DNA from: an uncultured Alphaproteobacteria bacterium
GTDB lineage: Bacteria; Pseudomonadota; Alphaproteobacteria; HIMB59
NCBI GenBank assembly: GCA_902527525.1
Contig: CABZOW010000004.1
Span: 1 to 54,666 of the forward strand
Reading direction: 5' to 3'
DNA length: 54,666 bases
Shown here in pieces: positions 1 through 8,292 of this stretch. Every line of letters begins with the position of its first letter. Within the stretch, counting starts at the first letter, position 1. The translations under genes were made by a program, and so were the position numbers. The notes beneath the pieces were generated by a model. The model worked only from the letters and a program-made list of their open reading frames with translations. It was not told where the DNA came from and did not search any database.

Positions 1-95
1 AAAACCTTATGTATAAAGAACCTGAAGTTGAAAAAAAAAATAAAAAAGACTCTTCTATTCAAGAAAAAAAGAATGATAAAGATGAACTCTACTAA
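1..95 (+). CDS. C-terminal tail of a protein upstream of purF, probably CvpA (5' end outside window)
   Basis: Reading from base 3, the frame stays open and ends at a TAA at 93-95. It encodes about 30 residues that are very rich in Lys, Glu and Asp, as expected of a charged cytoplasmic tail. It overlaps the likely start of purF (ATG at 82) by 14 bases. In many alphaproteobacteria cvpA (a colicin V production-type membrane protein) lies immediately before purF, so this is most likely the CvpA tail. That assignment rests on position and composition only, because no diagnostic domain is inside the window. Confidence 0.45.
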   Translation, partial: NLMYKEPEVEKKNKKDSSIQEKKNDKDELY

Positions 96-1119
96 AATTA
101 AAGAAGAGTGTGGTGTATTTGGAATTTCAAACATAAATGATGCTTCAGCATTGGCAGCTTTGGGTTTACATGCTCTACAGCATAGAGGTCAAGAGGGTTG
201 TGGCATAGTTTCTTATGATGGCAAAAATTATTATTCCGAAAAAAGATTTGGGCTAGTTGGAGATAATTTTAATAATGAAGACACGATTAAGAAATTACCA
301 GGATTTTATGCAATTGGGCACAATAGATACAGCACAACGGGTGGTAAAATATTAAGAAATGTTCAACCTTTTTTTGCAGATACTAATGCTGGTGGCATAG
401 GTGTCTCTCATAACGGTAATTTTACGAACGCAATTACACTCAGAAAAAAGCTAGTTGAAGATGGAGCAATTTTTTATACAACCTCCGACTCTGAAACAAT
501 TGTACAACTTATAGCAAGATCAAAAAAAGAAAAAAATATTGATAAAATTATAGAGGCTATTTCACAAATCCAAGGTGGATACGCTTTGGTGATGCTTACT
601 AAAAATATTTTAATTGGTGCAAGAGATATTTATGGCATCAGACCTTTGGTTATAGGTAAAATAAATAAATCCTTTGTACTAGCTTCTGAAACATGTGCGC
701 TAGATATTATTGGTGCTGAATTTGTTAGAGAAGTTGAAAATGGTGAAATTGTTTACATTGAAGATAATGAATTACATAGTCTAAAACCATTTGGAAATCA
801 TACTCCTAGGCCTTGTGTTTTTGAGTATATTTATTTTTCACGACCAGATAGTATTTTGAGAGGGAAGACTGCTTATGAGTATAGAAAAAATTTAGGAAGA
901 GAGTTAGCAAAAGAAGACAATGTTGATGCAGAATTAGTTGTACCCGTTCCAGACTCAGGAAATGCAGCAGCAATAGGATACAGCCAACAAAAAAAAATTT
1001 ATTTTGATTTGGGTTTAATAAGAAACCATTATGTTGGTAGAACCTTTATTGAGCCAGGTCAACAAATTAGAAGTTTGGGAGTAAAATTAAAGTTAAATGC
1101 TAACAAAACTTCACCCTAA
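82..1119 (+). pseudogene. purF: Amidophosphoribosyltransferase PurF, 3'-truncated
   Basis: PurF makes phosphoribosylamine from PRPP and glutamine, the first step of purine synthesis. The start at 82 is chosen because the following MNSTKIKEEC places the Ntn nucleophile Cys at residue 10, immediately after the usual short propeptide; an upstream in-frame ATG at 28 would lie inside the preceding gene. The class II glutamine amidotransferase domain (GVFGI, ALQHRGQEG, GHNRYSTTG) is complete. The phosphoribosyltransferase domain begins but stops after about 345 residues, against roughly 480 in intact PurF, just after RSLGVKLKLNANK. The PRPP-binding loop with its paired acidic residues is therefore missing. 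The last codons overlap folC. As it stands the enzyme cannot bind PRPP and should be inactive. The cause is either a genuine deletion fusing purF to folC or an assembly or amplification artefact. Confidence 0.85.
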
Positions 1120-2329
1120 GTTTTCTGATCTATCTTTAGGAAGAATTAAAAAACTTCTAAAAAAAATAAATTTTGATGAGAGCTTATTACCAAAAGTAAT
1201 TCATATAGCAGGTACTAATGGTAAGGGTTCAACAGCAGCAATTTTAAAGTCAATACTCAACCACCATGATTATTCAACACATGTTTACTCTACCCCACAC
1301 CTAGTAAAGTTTAATGAAAGAATACAATTAAGATCAAAAGATATTTCCAATCAAAAGTTATTAAAATATTTAAGATATTGTGAAAATATAAATGAAGGAA
1401 ATTTAATTACTTTTTTTGAAATAACCACAGCAGCAGCTTTTAAAGCTTTTCAAGATCATAAAGCTGACTATTTAATTTTAGAAGTAGGACTCGGTGGAAG
1501 GTTTGATGCAACAAATATAATCAAAAAATCAAAGTTTGCAGCCATTACTCCGATTTCATTAGATCATCAAGACTATCTAGGTACTTCGTTAAATCAAATC
1601 GCATTCGAAAAACTAGGTATTTTGAATTCAAAAAGTACAATTGTCGTTAACAGGCAAAAGTTAGGAGTAATGAATTATATTAAGTTACAACTAAAGAAAA
1701 GAAAATTGAATGCAGATATTTATAATGATGAATGGAAGATAAGATCTAAATTTTATATTTCTGATAATGTAAAAATAGATATGTCAAAATTAAATTTATT
1801 GGGCTCACATCAATTAATTAATGCTGGATTAGGAATACATTTAGCAAAAAAAATTTTAAAAGATGCATTTGATACGGAAGTGACGAAAAAAGCATTAACA
1901 AATTGTCAATGGCCAGGAAGATTACAAAAAATTAAAAGTGGCGTTTTAACAAGAGAGATTAAAAAATTCAAAGATATTTATTTAGATGGATTTCACAATA
2001 TAGATGGAATGAAAGCCTTTATTGCATCATTAACTAAAAATAAAAAAATATTAATATGCTCTTTTTTAAATAATAAAAAGTATTTGCAAATGCTTACTAG
2101 TTTGTCAAAACACTTTAATAAAATTGTTGTAGTTAAAATGGATGAGAAAAATTCTATTACCAAAGAACTATTGCCCAAAAATCTCTCTTTATATTTTGCT
2201 GATTCTTTAGAGCAGTCTTTAAAAACTATTAATGAATTATCATCAACTCAGACTTCTGTTTATTTTGGAGGTTCTTTGTATTTTATAGGTGAAGTTATAA
2301 AAAAGAACCAATCTCGAAAATTAAGTTAG
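1097..2329 (+). CDS. folC: Bifunctional folylpolyglutamate synthase / dihydrofolate synthase
   Basis: FolC adds glutamate to dihydropteroate and to folates in the cytoplasm (Mur ligase superfamily). Seen near the N-terminus are the family signature HPKFSDLSLGRIKKLL and the ATP-binding P-loop AGTNGKGS, then LEVGLGGRFDATN, the LDHQ metal/substrate motif, WPGRLQ, and DGFHN in the C-terminal Mur ligase domain. At 410 residues it is slightly short. The extreme N-terminus is probably lost at the junction with purF, because the conserved KLHPK motif begins at residue 4. The start codon at 1097 lies within the truncated purF, so translation may be coupled. If the junction is real, this is the downstream scar of a deletion; otherwise the true start lies on another contig. 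Confidence 0.88.
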   Translation: MLTKLHPKFSDLSLGRIKKLLKKINFDESLLPKVIHIAGTNGKGSTAAILKSILNHHDYSTHVYSTPHLVKFNERIQLRSKDISNQKLLKYLRYCENINEGNLITFFEITTAAAFKAFQDHKADYLILEVGLGGRFDATNIIKKSKFAAITPISLDHQDYLGTSLNQIAFEKLGILNSKSTIVVNRQKLGVMNYIKLQLKKRKLNADIYNDEWKIRSKFYISDNVKIDMSKLNLLGSHQLINAGLGIHLAKKILKDAFDTEVTKKALTNCQWPGRLQKIKSGVLTREIKKFKDIYLDGFHNIDGMKAFIASLTKNKKILICSFLNNKKYLQMLTSLSKHFNKIVVVKMDEKNSITKELLPKNLSLYFADSLEQSLKTINELSSTQTSVYFGGSLYFIGEVIKKNQSRKLS

Positions 2330-2411
2330 ATATTATTATTTTTTATTAGCAATCTATTTGATCCATTTTTATGAGATTAGGGTAATTAATGATGATTAAC
2401 CTTAATCCTCC

Positions 2412-2449
2412 AAAAAAACCATTCTTGTGGTTTGACTGCAAGAATGGTT
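2412..2449 (-). terminator. Rho-independent terminator for the minus-strand operon
   Basis: An 11-bp perfect stem, AACCATTCTTG (2417-2427) with CAAGAATGGTT (2439-2449), surrounds an 11-base loop. On the minus strand the stem is followed by a run of seven T (A2412-2418 on plus). It sits just past the stop of the DCC-family gene at 2454, so it should end transcription of the 2454-3744 group. On the plus strand no T-tract follows, so it would act weakly for folC. Confidence 0.8.
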
Positions 2450-2453
2450 CTCC

Positions 2454-2789
2454 TCAGATCTTAGATTTATTCTTATAATATAATAACAAAGCTAACGTTT
2501 CGTATGCGATGTTCCATAATTGCTTAAAAATTGGTAACTTTAAAAAGGATGATAAGTATTTCCATCTGGGCATGGTATCCCACAAAATTAAAAATGACTC
2601 TGATCCGGAGATCAGCCTACCCTGATGGTAAACGTGCATTCTTCTGAATAAATCTTTTTTTGAGAGGTGATTTATATGTTCATCTCTATCTTTGGAGATA
2701 TCAACGTAGTTTATATCGCACGTTTTTTTTTTATAATGACTTATTTCAGCATTACAAATATTACATGAGCCATTGAAATATACTTTCAT
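2454..2789 (-). CDS. DCC-family (DUF393) thiol-disulfide oxidoreductase-like protein
   Basis: A 111-residue protein. Its N-terminus has the DCC-type motif FNGSCNIC (residues 5-12), a CxxC at the position where the DUF393/DCC family has DGxCxxC. Next come a thioredoxin-like strand (INYVDISKD) and the family's typical R-M-H-V....-G..-SGSESF..LW segment at residues 50-70. The C-terminal third is hydrophobic. DCC proteins are predicted thiol-disulfide oxidoreductases; their substrates are unknown. One base separates it from the upstream glutathione S-transferase gene, so the two are probably cotranscribed, which would fit a shared redox role. Confidence 0.75.
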   Translation of the reverse strand: MKVYFNGSCNICNAEISHYKKKTCDINYVDISKDRDEHINHLSKKDLFRRMHVYHQGRLISGSESFLILWDTMPRWKYLSSFLKLPIFKQLWNIAYETLALLLYYKNKSKI

Positions 2790-2790
2790 T

Positions 2791-3408
2791 TTAATTTACA
2801 CTTGGCGGCACTGTGCCATCTTTCAATAAATCGTAACCCTTTATAACAGCAGGTCTAAGTGCAATTTTATTATACCATCTAGTCAAATTTAAATATTTAT
2901 TTAAACCAATATGGTGGATTGGATGTCTTGCAATCCAAGGGAATGTTGCAATATCAGCAATTGAATACTCTCTTGCTAAATATTCATTGTTAGATAAATG
3001 ATCATCCAAATTTTTGTAAATAGTTTCTGCTATTTTAAAATATCGTTGTTCTCCAAATTCACTTTTACCTGGGTTGTAATGATGAAATTGATGATGCTGC
3101 CCTAACATTGGTCCAATATACCCCATCTGTGCCATCAACCATTGAGTAGTTAAATTTTGATTTTCACCATAAAACTCACCAGAGAAGTTTGCTAAATATA
3201 TTAATATCGCACCAGACTCAAAGATAGTCTGGTTTTCATGTCTGAGTACGGGAATTTTTGAGAAAGGAGAGATTTTTTTAAAATCTTTGTGGAACTGTTC
3301 TCCTTTATTTAAGTTAATAAATGTAACTAAGTACTTTTCGTTGATCTCCTCTAACATTATAGAAATTTTTCTAGCATTTGGAGTTGAGTCTGCGAATAAC
3401 TCAAACAT
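2791..3408 (-). CDS. Glutathione S-transferase family protein, YfcG/Ure2p-like
   Basis: A 205-residue cytoplasmic protein with a thioredoxin-fold GST N-domain: MFELFADSTPNARKISIMLEE, the cis-Pro region KIPVL near residue 53, and the glutathione-contacting ESGAIL. An all-helical C-domain follows, containing GPMLGQHHQFHHYNPG. That GPM.GQ segment is characteristic of the YfcG/YghU (nu-class, Ure2p-like) group, which reduces disulfides using glutathione. The final motif around residues 150-165 (SIADIATFPWIARH) is the usual GST N-capping box. It starts next to a four-TM membrane protein gene (3409-3744), apparently in the same operon. The exact substrate cannot be read from the sequence. Confidence 0.85.
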   Translation of the reverse strand: MFELFADSTPNARKISIMLEEINEKYLVTFINLNKGEQFHKDFKKISPFSKIPVLRHENQTIFESGAILIYLANFSGEFYGENQNLTTQWLMAQMGYIGPMLGQHHQFHHYNPGKSEFGEQRYFKIAETIYKNLDDHLSNNEYLAREYSIADIATFPWIARHPIHHIGLNKYLNLTRWYNKIALRPAVIKGYDLLKDGTVPPSVN

Positions 3409-3744
3409 CTAAATAAGGCTCATTATGAATTTATGAACAAAATATCCTATTACTAGCAAGGTTAATCCGATCAAGTAAATTAGCCAAAAATTCATATTAA
3501 GATTTTTTGCGAAGAAGAAGGGTAAGAAAAATATGTATGAAACAGGTACCCCAATTAGAATACTTTTAGCAAAAATTACAGTATTTTCTGTATTTTTATG
3601 CTCTAAGAAAGAGAAGGCGATGGCGATAATACTCGCGATTGGAAGAGCAATAATAAATCCAGACAGCTCTGGTTTTTTACCAGAAAGCCAGCTTGCAAAT
3701 GCAATTACAAGGGCTGCTAATATTACTTTTAGAGCAAAAATCAT
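3409..3744 (-). CDS. Small four-TM inner-membrane protein, DUF3147/GlpM-like
   Basis: A 111-residue, very hydrophobic protein with four predicted membrane segments (about residues 2-17, 26-46, 58-79 and 86-108). The loop SWLSGKKPELSGFIIALP between the first two is the most conserved-looking part. Length and topology resemble small membrane proteins of the DUF3147/GlpM type, whose function is unknown. It is the first gene of a minus-strand group with the GST and DCC proteins, abutting the GST gene directly. The family assignment is tentative; that it is a membrane protein is clear. Confidence 0.6.
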   Translation of the reverse strand: MIFALKVILAALVIAFASWLSGKKPELSGFIIALPIASIIAIAFSFLEHKNTENTVIFAKSILIGVPVSYIFFLPFFFAKNLNMNFWLIYLIGLTLLVIGYFVHKFIMSLI

Positions 3745-3773
3745 GTACAGTATTTTATACTAATAAATAAAAA

Positions 3774-4610
3774 TTAAAGATTATTTTCAGGAACTAAGAA
3801 CGTTGTAGAGGCCCAGTCACTATGCCAGATTGGTTCTTGTTCATCAGGTTTTGATTTTAATGGATAAATGACAACTGAGTCTAATAGATACTCCTTACCA
3901 GGTTCTATATCAAAAGTAAATTTACCCTTCTCATCTGTTTTGATATTTGAAACAGATAATTTAAAGTTTTTATATTTTGAGAAAATTGTAACGAGGTTAT
4001 TTGGAAGTGGTTTTTTTTTATAATATAAAGTTGCACTTATTTGATTAAAGTCAAAATTTGTATAAGGGTTTTGATCTAAAACAAATTCAAATAAAAGTCC
4101 TGTTTTTTTATCTTTTCCTTTACTAGCACTACTTGTAGTAATTAAAGATTTTGCATAACGCCGATAACTCTCTATAAAATTACTTTGGGGGAAGTCTTTA
4201 TCTAAATGAGTTTGAATTAATTGTTCAAAACCCTTCTCAGAAACAAAATCCTTAAATTTTTGAAATTTTTTGTAATTTACAAATTTATCAGTAGTTTCGT
4301 GATAAATAATTAATAAGTCTTCTAACTTTGTCTTTGTGTTTATCGCTGGTACATCACCAAGTATACCTTTGACTTTTTCTTTTTTATTTTTAGAACCAGA
4401 TATAATTTTAAAGGTTTTAAAATCTTGCGGATTATACATTAAGGCCATGCCTTGAAATTCTTGCCCTACTCTCAAGTGAGCATTTATGATGTTATCATCA
4501 AGCTGGTATTTGTTTGGCTCAATCCAAAATTCGTGAGCGCTTACTTGAACAAAGCAAGCAATGAGAGATGAAAAAACATAAAGAATTCTTAAGTGAACTT
4601 TGGTAAACAT
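3774..4610 (-). CDS. DUF4198 periplasmic protein
   Basis: A 278-residue protein with an N-terminal signal peptide (hydrophobic stretch about residues 8-24, cleavage near VSA-HEFW). The mature protein starts HEFWIEPNKYQL, the hallmark of DUF4198 proteins (periplasmic, often near metal transporters), whose N-terminal His could bind a metal. The C-terminal part (about 185-265) reads as a beta-sandwich that ends in the family's typical WHSDWASTTF segment. The gene diverges from a HupE/UreJ-like gene whose start lies only 6 bases away. This pairing suggests a shared role in uptake or handling of a transition metal such as nickel or cobalt. The role is inference; the family is fairly secure. Confidence 0.75.
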   Translation of the reverse strand: MFTKVHLRILYVFSSLIACFVQVSAHEFWIEPNKYQLDDNIINAHLRVGQEFQGMALMYNPQDFKTFKIISGSKNKKEKVKGILGDVPAINTKTKLEDLLIIYHETTDKFVNYKKFQKFKDFVSEKGFEQLIQTHLDKDFPQSNFIESYRRYAKSLITTSSASKGKDKKTGLLFEFVLDQNPYTNFDFNQISATLYYKKKPLPNNLVTIFSKYKNFKLSVSNIKTDEKGKFTFDIEPGKEYLLDSVVIYPLKSKPDEQEPIWHSDWASTTFLVPENNL

Positions 4611-4616
4611 GACTAA

Positions 4617-5723
4617 ATGATTAAGTACTTATCTTTTTTAATTTTTCTATTAAGCCCCTCTCTGCATACACATGAAATTAAACCTGCGATTGTAGATATT
4701 ACCATTATAGAGGAAAATGCTTCAATTGAATTTAAATTGAATGCTGAAACTGTGCTATCTGAAATCGATGCCTCCATTTATGTTGATACAAATAATTCCC
4801 CTCAGTCTCAAAAATATGACGAATTTAGGGCCTTTTCTGTTCAAAAAATAGAAAAGTTAGTATTAAAAGATAAGTCTAAATTTATTTATAAGATCCAAAT
4901 CAATAGTGAGGGTGAGATTATTCCTCTCTTACTAAATAAAGTAGAGACGTTTGATGAGGCAAACGTTGAGATGCCGAGAGATACTATTTTATATCTCAAT
5001 TTCGATCTTAAAGACTCTTCTTCGTTTACAATTCAATTTGATAAAAAGATAGGACCTGTTGTAATTAGACAATTTGAAGATTTATCAAAAGAGTCTGTCT
5101 TGTTTACAAGTTATTTACAGCCAGCTGAAAAATCGCCCCTTTTGTCCCAACAGTCACAATCCTCAGCAGGAAAAACAATAATTGAATATTTAATTCTAGG
5201 AATAGAGCACATTGTTCCTAAAGGGCTAGATCATATATTATTTATTATAGGTATCTTTTTTTATGCAATTAAATTTAAACCTCTATTACTTCAAGTTACT
5301 ATGTTTACGATCGCACATTCTATTACACTAATTCTTGCTAGTTTTAACTTAATCTTTATCCCTGCAGCAATTGTAGAACCCTTGATCGCTCTATCTATCA
5401 GTTATGTCGCAATAGAAAATATTTTTCAAAGACGTTTGGTTGTTCCTCGATATGTCATAATTTTTATCTTTGGATTAATTCATGGTTTAGGTTTTGCTTT
5501 TGTTCTTGGAGATATCGGTTTCAATACAAGTCAACTGTTAGTAAGTCTAATTTCATTTAATCTTGGAGTTGAAGTAGCTCAAATAGCAATCATTATTCTC
5601 GCGTCAATTATTTTTATTCTACCCTCACGCCAAAGTTGGTATCGAGCATTTTTGCAAATTCCTATTTCTGTTATAATCTCCTTGATAGGTTTATATTGGT
5701 TTATTGAAAGGGTATTTTTTTAG
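4617..5723 (+). CDS. HupE/UreJ_2 family membrane protein, possible metal permease
   Basis: A 368-residue protein with a signal peptide ending near LSPSLHT and mature N-terminus HEIKPAIVDI. An extracytoplasmic beta-rich domain follows (about residues 20-185), then a membrane domain with six or seven TM segments. The membrane domain opens with the HupE-type motif GIEHIVPKGLDHILF, whose His and Asp residues are the presumed metal site; a second motif, HGLGFAF, lies near residue 290. HupE/UreJ relatives are implicated in nickel uptake, and this fused-domain form is found in proteobacteria without hydrogenase or urease. It diverges from the DUF4198 gene with start codons 6 bases apart, so each promoter must lie inside the other coding region. 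It overlaps the convergent phosphatase gene by 4 bases. Confidence 0.78.
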   Translation: MIKYLSFLIFLLSPSLHTHEIKPAIVDITIIEENASIEFKLNAETVLSEIDASIYVDTNNSPQSQKYDEFRAFSVQKIEKLVLKDKSKFIYKIQINSEGEIIPLLLNKVETFDEANVEMPRDTILYLNFDLKDSSSFTIQFDKKIGPVVIRQFEDLSKESVLFTSYLQPAEKSPLLSQQSQSSAGKTIIEYLILGIEHIVPKGLDHILFIIGIFFYAIKFKPLLLQVTMFTIAHSITLILASFNLIFIPAAIVEPLIALSISYVAIENIFQRRLVVPRYVIIFIFGLIHGLGFAFVLGDIGFNTSQLLVSLISFNLGVEVAQIAIIILASIIFILPSRQSWYRAFLQIPISVIISLIGLYWFIERVFF

Positions 5724-6274
5724 AAGTCTACTTTTATATTTCCTAAAATTGATAAAGATTTATCTGCAATCACAATTTCTCCAGAATTTGGATAATAATC
5801 AAGAAAGCCACCGACGATCACATAATGAGTGACGAAAACTAGGTTCCCCCCACTATCATCCCATTTGTTAATAAATTCTCTCAATTCCAACATTTGTTTT
5901 GTATGATTTTTTTGATACTTACCAGAAAATGTTGAGTTTAATGCACTAAAATTCTCATAATCTCCAAACGCATACCGGGCTGTATCTTGGCAGCGGCACC
6001 ACTGACTGGAAAAGACAAAGTCTACCTGTATAGAATATTCAATAAATAATTGACCTATTGTTTGGGATTGACGAACTCCTTGTTGATTTAAATTTCTTTG
6101 CGTTGAGCAGTCTTCTAATTCAAAGTTATCAGGATCTCCAACCCCTGGAGCATAAGCATGACGAATAAAAACTACTTTACCGCCATCTTTTAACAAATTC
6201 CAACTGTTCTCGTTGGAAAAAGAATGGGGGGCAAATAAAAAATAAAAAAGTAGAAAAAAATTAATAACTCTCAT
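5720..6274 (-). CDS. Exported histidine phosphatase family protein
   Basis: A 184-residue protein with a signal peptide (residues 1-20, NFFLLFYFLFAPHSFS). A histidine phosphatase domain follows: VVFIRHAYAPG carries the catalytic RHx motif (RHA here), FSSQWCRCQDTA is the second Arg region, and FVTHYVIVGG holds the second catalytic His. Family members hydrolyse phosphomonoesters through a phosphohistidine. The export signal makes a periplasmic phosphatase likely, with unknown substrate. Its start overlaps the stop of the GGCT-like gene by 4 bases (ATGA), indicating coupled translation. Confidence 0.8.
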   Translation of the reverse strand: MRVINFFLLFYFLFAPHSFSNENSWNLLKDGGKVVFIRHAYAPGVGDPDNFELEDCSTQRNLNQQGVRQSQTIGQLFIEYSIQVDFVFSSQWCRCQDTARYAFGDYENFSALNSTFSGKYQKNHTKQMLELREFINKWDDSGGNLVFVTHYVIVGGFLDYYPNSGEIVIADKSLSILGNIKVDF

Positions 6275-6768
6275 TGTTGAGAGTGATACTGATGATAAGC
6301 TTGTTTTTTAACATCATTCCAATACTGATCTGCTTCTTCCGCTGTATATTTCCCATAAAGTTGCATCCAAAGTTCAGTGGTTACTAAAGTTAAGGCCTCG
6401 TCTTTCTCTTTCCATTCATCATAAATCCAAGGGTCCATAGAAGGCTCAACTCCTTTTTGAGAGAAAAATTTTGCCTCTGAGTGTTTTCCATCAGTCTCAA
6501 CAGACATTATTTTAGGAGCAAATTCTACATCTTCAAAAAAACGTATGCGTGCAATATCATCGTCAGTTAAACCACTAACCAATATCCCATCAACGCCCGT
6601 GTAGTTATCACCAAAAATTATAACTGGGAAATTCTCATCAATGACAAGGCGTAATTCACTTTTAGGTGCAAAAGCAGGAATTATATCCAAATGGTTAGAT
6701 GTCTTTCCAATAACTTTTTCTAAAACTAAAATAGAACGAAGTGTGCCGTAAAAAAAATAATTACCCAT
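6271..6768 (-). CDS. AIG2/gamma-glutamylcyclotransferase-like protein
   Basis: A 165-residue protein beginning MGNYFFYGTLRS, the YGTLR signature of the GGCT/AIG2 fold that binds the gamma-glutamyl or ADP-ribose-like substrate. VDGILVSGLTDDDIARI.FFED around residues 78-96 matches the conserved acidic region where the catalytic Glu lies. Members include gamma-glutamylcyclotransferases, which release 5-oxoproline, and Nudix-adjacent proteins of unknown role. The adjacent 5-oxoprolinase subunit gene pxpA (7 bases upstream, same strand) makes a 5-oxoproline-producing role plausible: this enzyme would release the substrate and PxpABC would open it. That link is inferred from context. Confidence 0.75.
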   Translation of the reverse strand: MGNYFFYGTLRSILVLEKVIGKTSNHLDIIPAFAPKSELRLVIDENFPVIIFGDNYTGVDGILVSGLTDDDIARIRFFEDVEFAPKIMSVETDGKHSEAKFFSQKGVEPSMDPWIYDEWKEKDEALTLVTTELWMQLYGKYTAEEADQYWNDVKKQAYHQYHSQQ

Positions 6769-6775
6769 TATAGTT

Positions 6776-7552
6776 TTAAAAGAATTCTGGAAGTGTTACT
6801 TGCTTTATCTTCATTTCTTCAAGGAGTATGCAAATTTGTTTAGATATTTCAATACTATTTGGTGTGTCGCTATGTACACAGATTGAATGTATATTTGTAT
6901 TTAAAGTATCCCCTGCGCGAGAAATAATTCCCTTTTGTATGAGCATTGCTCGAACGTGTTCACTGGCACTTTTGGGGTCTGTGATTAGAGAGCCACTAAC
7001 AGAACGAGGTGTGAGTGTGCCATTACTCTCGTAGGTACGATCTGCAAAAATCTCAAGAGCAGTAGCAGTGTCACTCTCCGAGCTCATTTTTGCAAGTTCA
7101 CTTAATGCTGGCGCAAGTAATATCAAAGAAGGGTAATTTTTTTTTAAATAGCCTACTATTTCAGCAGAGAGATCCTGGTCAATACAAGCCATGTTACTGA
7201 GAGCTCCGTGAAGCTTAATGTGAGTCACTTTAGCACCCATTTCTAATGCAAGGTTATGAATAAAAAGTAATTGATCGTTGAGAATTTCATGAATGAGTTG
7301 CTTGTTCCAATTGATTTGTGACCGTCCAAAGTTATCTCTATCTAAAAAAGAGACGTGAGCTCCAATTGAAACATTTTTTGTATTACAATAACTAAGTGCT
7401 TTAGAAACAACTTCTTTTGAACCCCCATGAAATAAACATGAAATATTGGCAGAGCTAATTTTGTCTATTAGTTGCTTATCAACAGCCTCATAAAAACTAT
7501 GATTTTTTTCTGCTATATCAGAATTAAAATTAATTTTATTCAAATGCACCAA
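6776..7552 (-). CDS. pxpA: 5-oxoprolinase subunit A (LamB/YcsF family)
   Basis: With PxpB and PxpC this subunit hydrolyses 5-oxoproline to glutamate using ATP. The 258-residue length is typical. Visible motifs are FNSDIAE near residue 8 (usually DLNCDLGE), the region SIGAHVSF..RDNFGR, IKLHGALSN (usually HGxLYN), EIFADRTY and ICVHSDTPNS near the C-terminus. The usual CGFHAGD motif is altered here to CLFHGGS, losing the Asp. The start is TTG at 7552 or GTG at 7549. Unlike the common pxpBCA order, it is divergent from pxpBC with only 20 bases between start codons, so the two promoters must overlap coding sequence. It shares a strand with a GGCT-like gene that could supply its substrate. Confidence 0.85.
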   Translation of the reverse strand: MVHLNKINFNSDIAEKNHSFYEAVDKQLIDKISSANISCLFHGGSKEVVSKALSYCNTKNVSIGAHVSFLDRDNFGRSQINWNKQLIHEILNDQLLFIHNLALEMGAKVTHIKLHGALSNMACIDQDLSAEIVGYLKKNYPSLILLAPALSELAKMSSESDTATALEIFADRTYESNGTLTPRSVSGSLITDPKSASEHVRAMLIQKGIISRAGDTLNTNIHSICVHSDTPNSIEISKQICILLEEMKIKQVTLPEFF

Positions 7553-7572
7553 AGTTACATTAAGATATTAGT

Positions 7573-8292
7573 GTGTATTTCAAAGGAATAAATTCTTATG
7601 GAGACCGAGGGATGGTCTTAGATTTTGGAGATGACTCCTCAAAATCTATATCGATAGAGGTGAATAAAGCATTTTCCACTATTGCAAATCTTGGACTGCC
7701 TTTACTTAATATAATTCCTTCATTTAATAAAATTGTGATCATTTTTGAAAATTCGCAAATACGCGATCAAAATAAAGAAAAAATTACTTTAGAGATGAGT
7801 GAGATAAAATCTCAATCTCATAAAAGTGCCCATAAAAAATGGAAAATACCTGCCTGTTATGATGAAAGTTTCGCTTTAGATTTAAAGTTAATTCAAAAAC
7901 TTCATCATATAACAAAAGAAGAGATAATTAATCTCCATACCTCTGAGAGTTACTATACTTATTATATAGGCTTCATGCCTGGATTTCCGTATCTGGGCGA
8001 TATCCCCTCTCAATTAATTACACCGCGATTAGCCACTCCAAGAATTAATATTCCTGCTCGATCCATTGGAATAGCTAAAAACCACACTTGCATATATCCA
8101 AAAATATCACCAGGTGGCTGGAATATTATCGGACAAATACCCTTCGATATATTTGATCTTCAAAACCCTAACCCCTCTCTTTTTTTACCTGGAGACAAGG
8201 TAAGTTTTTACTCTGTCAACCACAAAGAGTTTCAGCAAATCCAAAAGAAACATTTTTCAATTAATGAATTGATCAAGGAATACTCCTCATGA
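7573..8292 (+). CDS. pxpB: 5-oxoprolinase subunit B (KipI-like allophanate hydrolase subunit 1 family)
   Basis: A 239-residue cytoplasmic protein with the family signature IGFMPGFPYLGD near residues 137-148 and the second signature ISPGGWNIIGQIPF near residues 177-190, followed by LFLPGDKVSF. These define the carboxyltransferase domain C/D group to which PxpB and Bacillus KipI belong. The GTG start at 7573 gives the expected N-terminus (ongoing strand, then GDRGMVLDFG). The stop overlaps the start of pxpC by 4 bases, as usual for the pair. Role: subunit of the ATP-dependent 5-oxoproline hydrolase. Confidence 0.88.
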   Translation: MYFKGINSYGDRGMVLDFGDDSSKSISIEVNKAFSTIANLGLPLLNIIPSFNKIVIIFENSQIRDQNKEKITLEMSEIKSQSHKSAHKKWKIPACYDESFALDLKLIQKLHHITKEEIINLHTSESYYTYYIGFMPGFPYLGDIPSQLITPRLATPRINIPARSIGIAKNHTCIYPKISPGGWNIIGQIPFDIFDLQNPNPSLFLPGDKVSFYSVNHKEFQQIQKKHFSINELIKEYSS

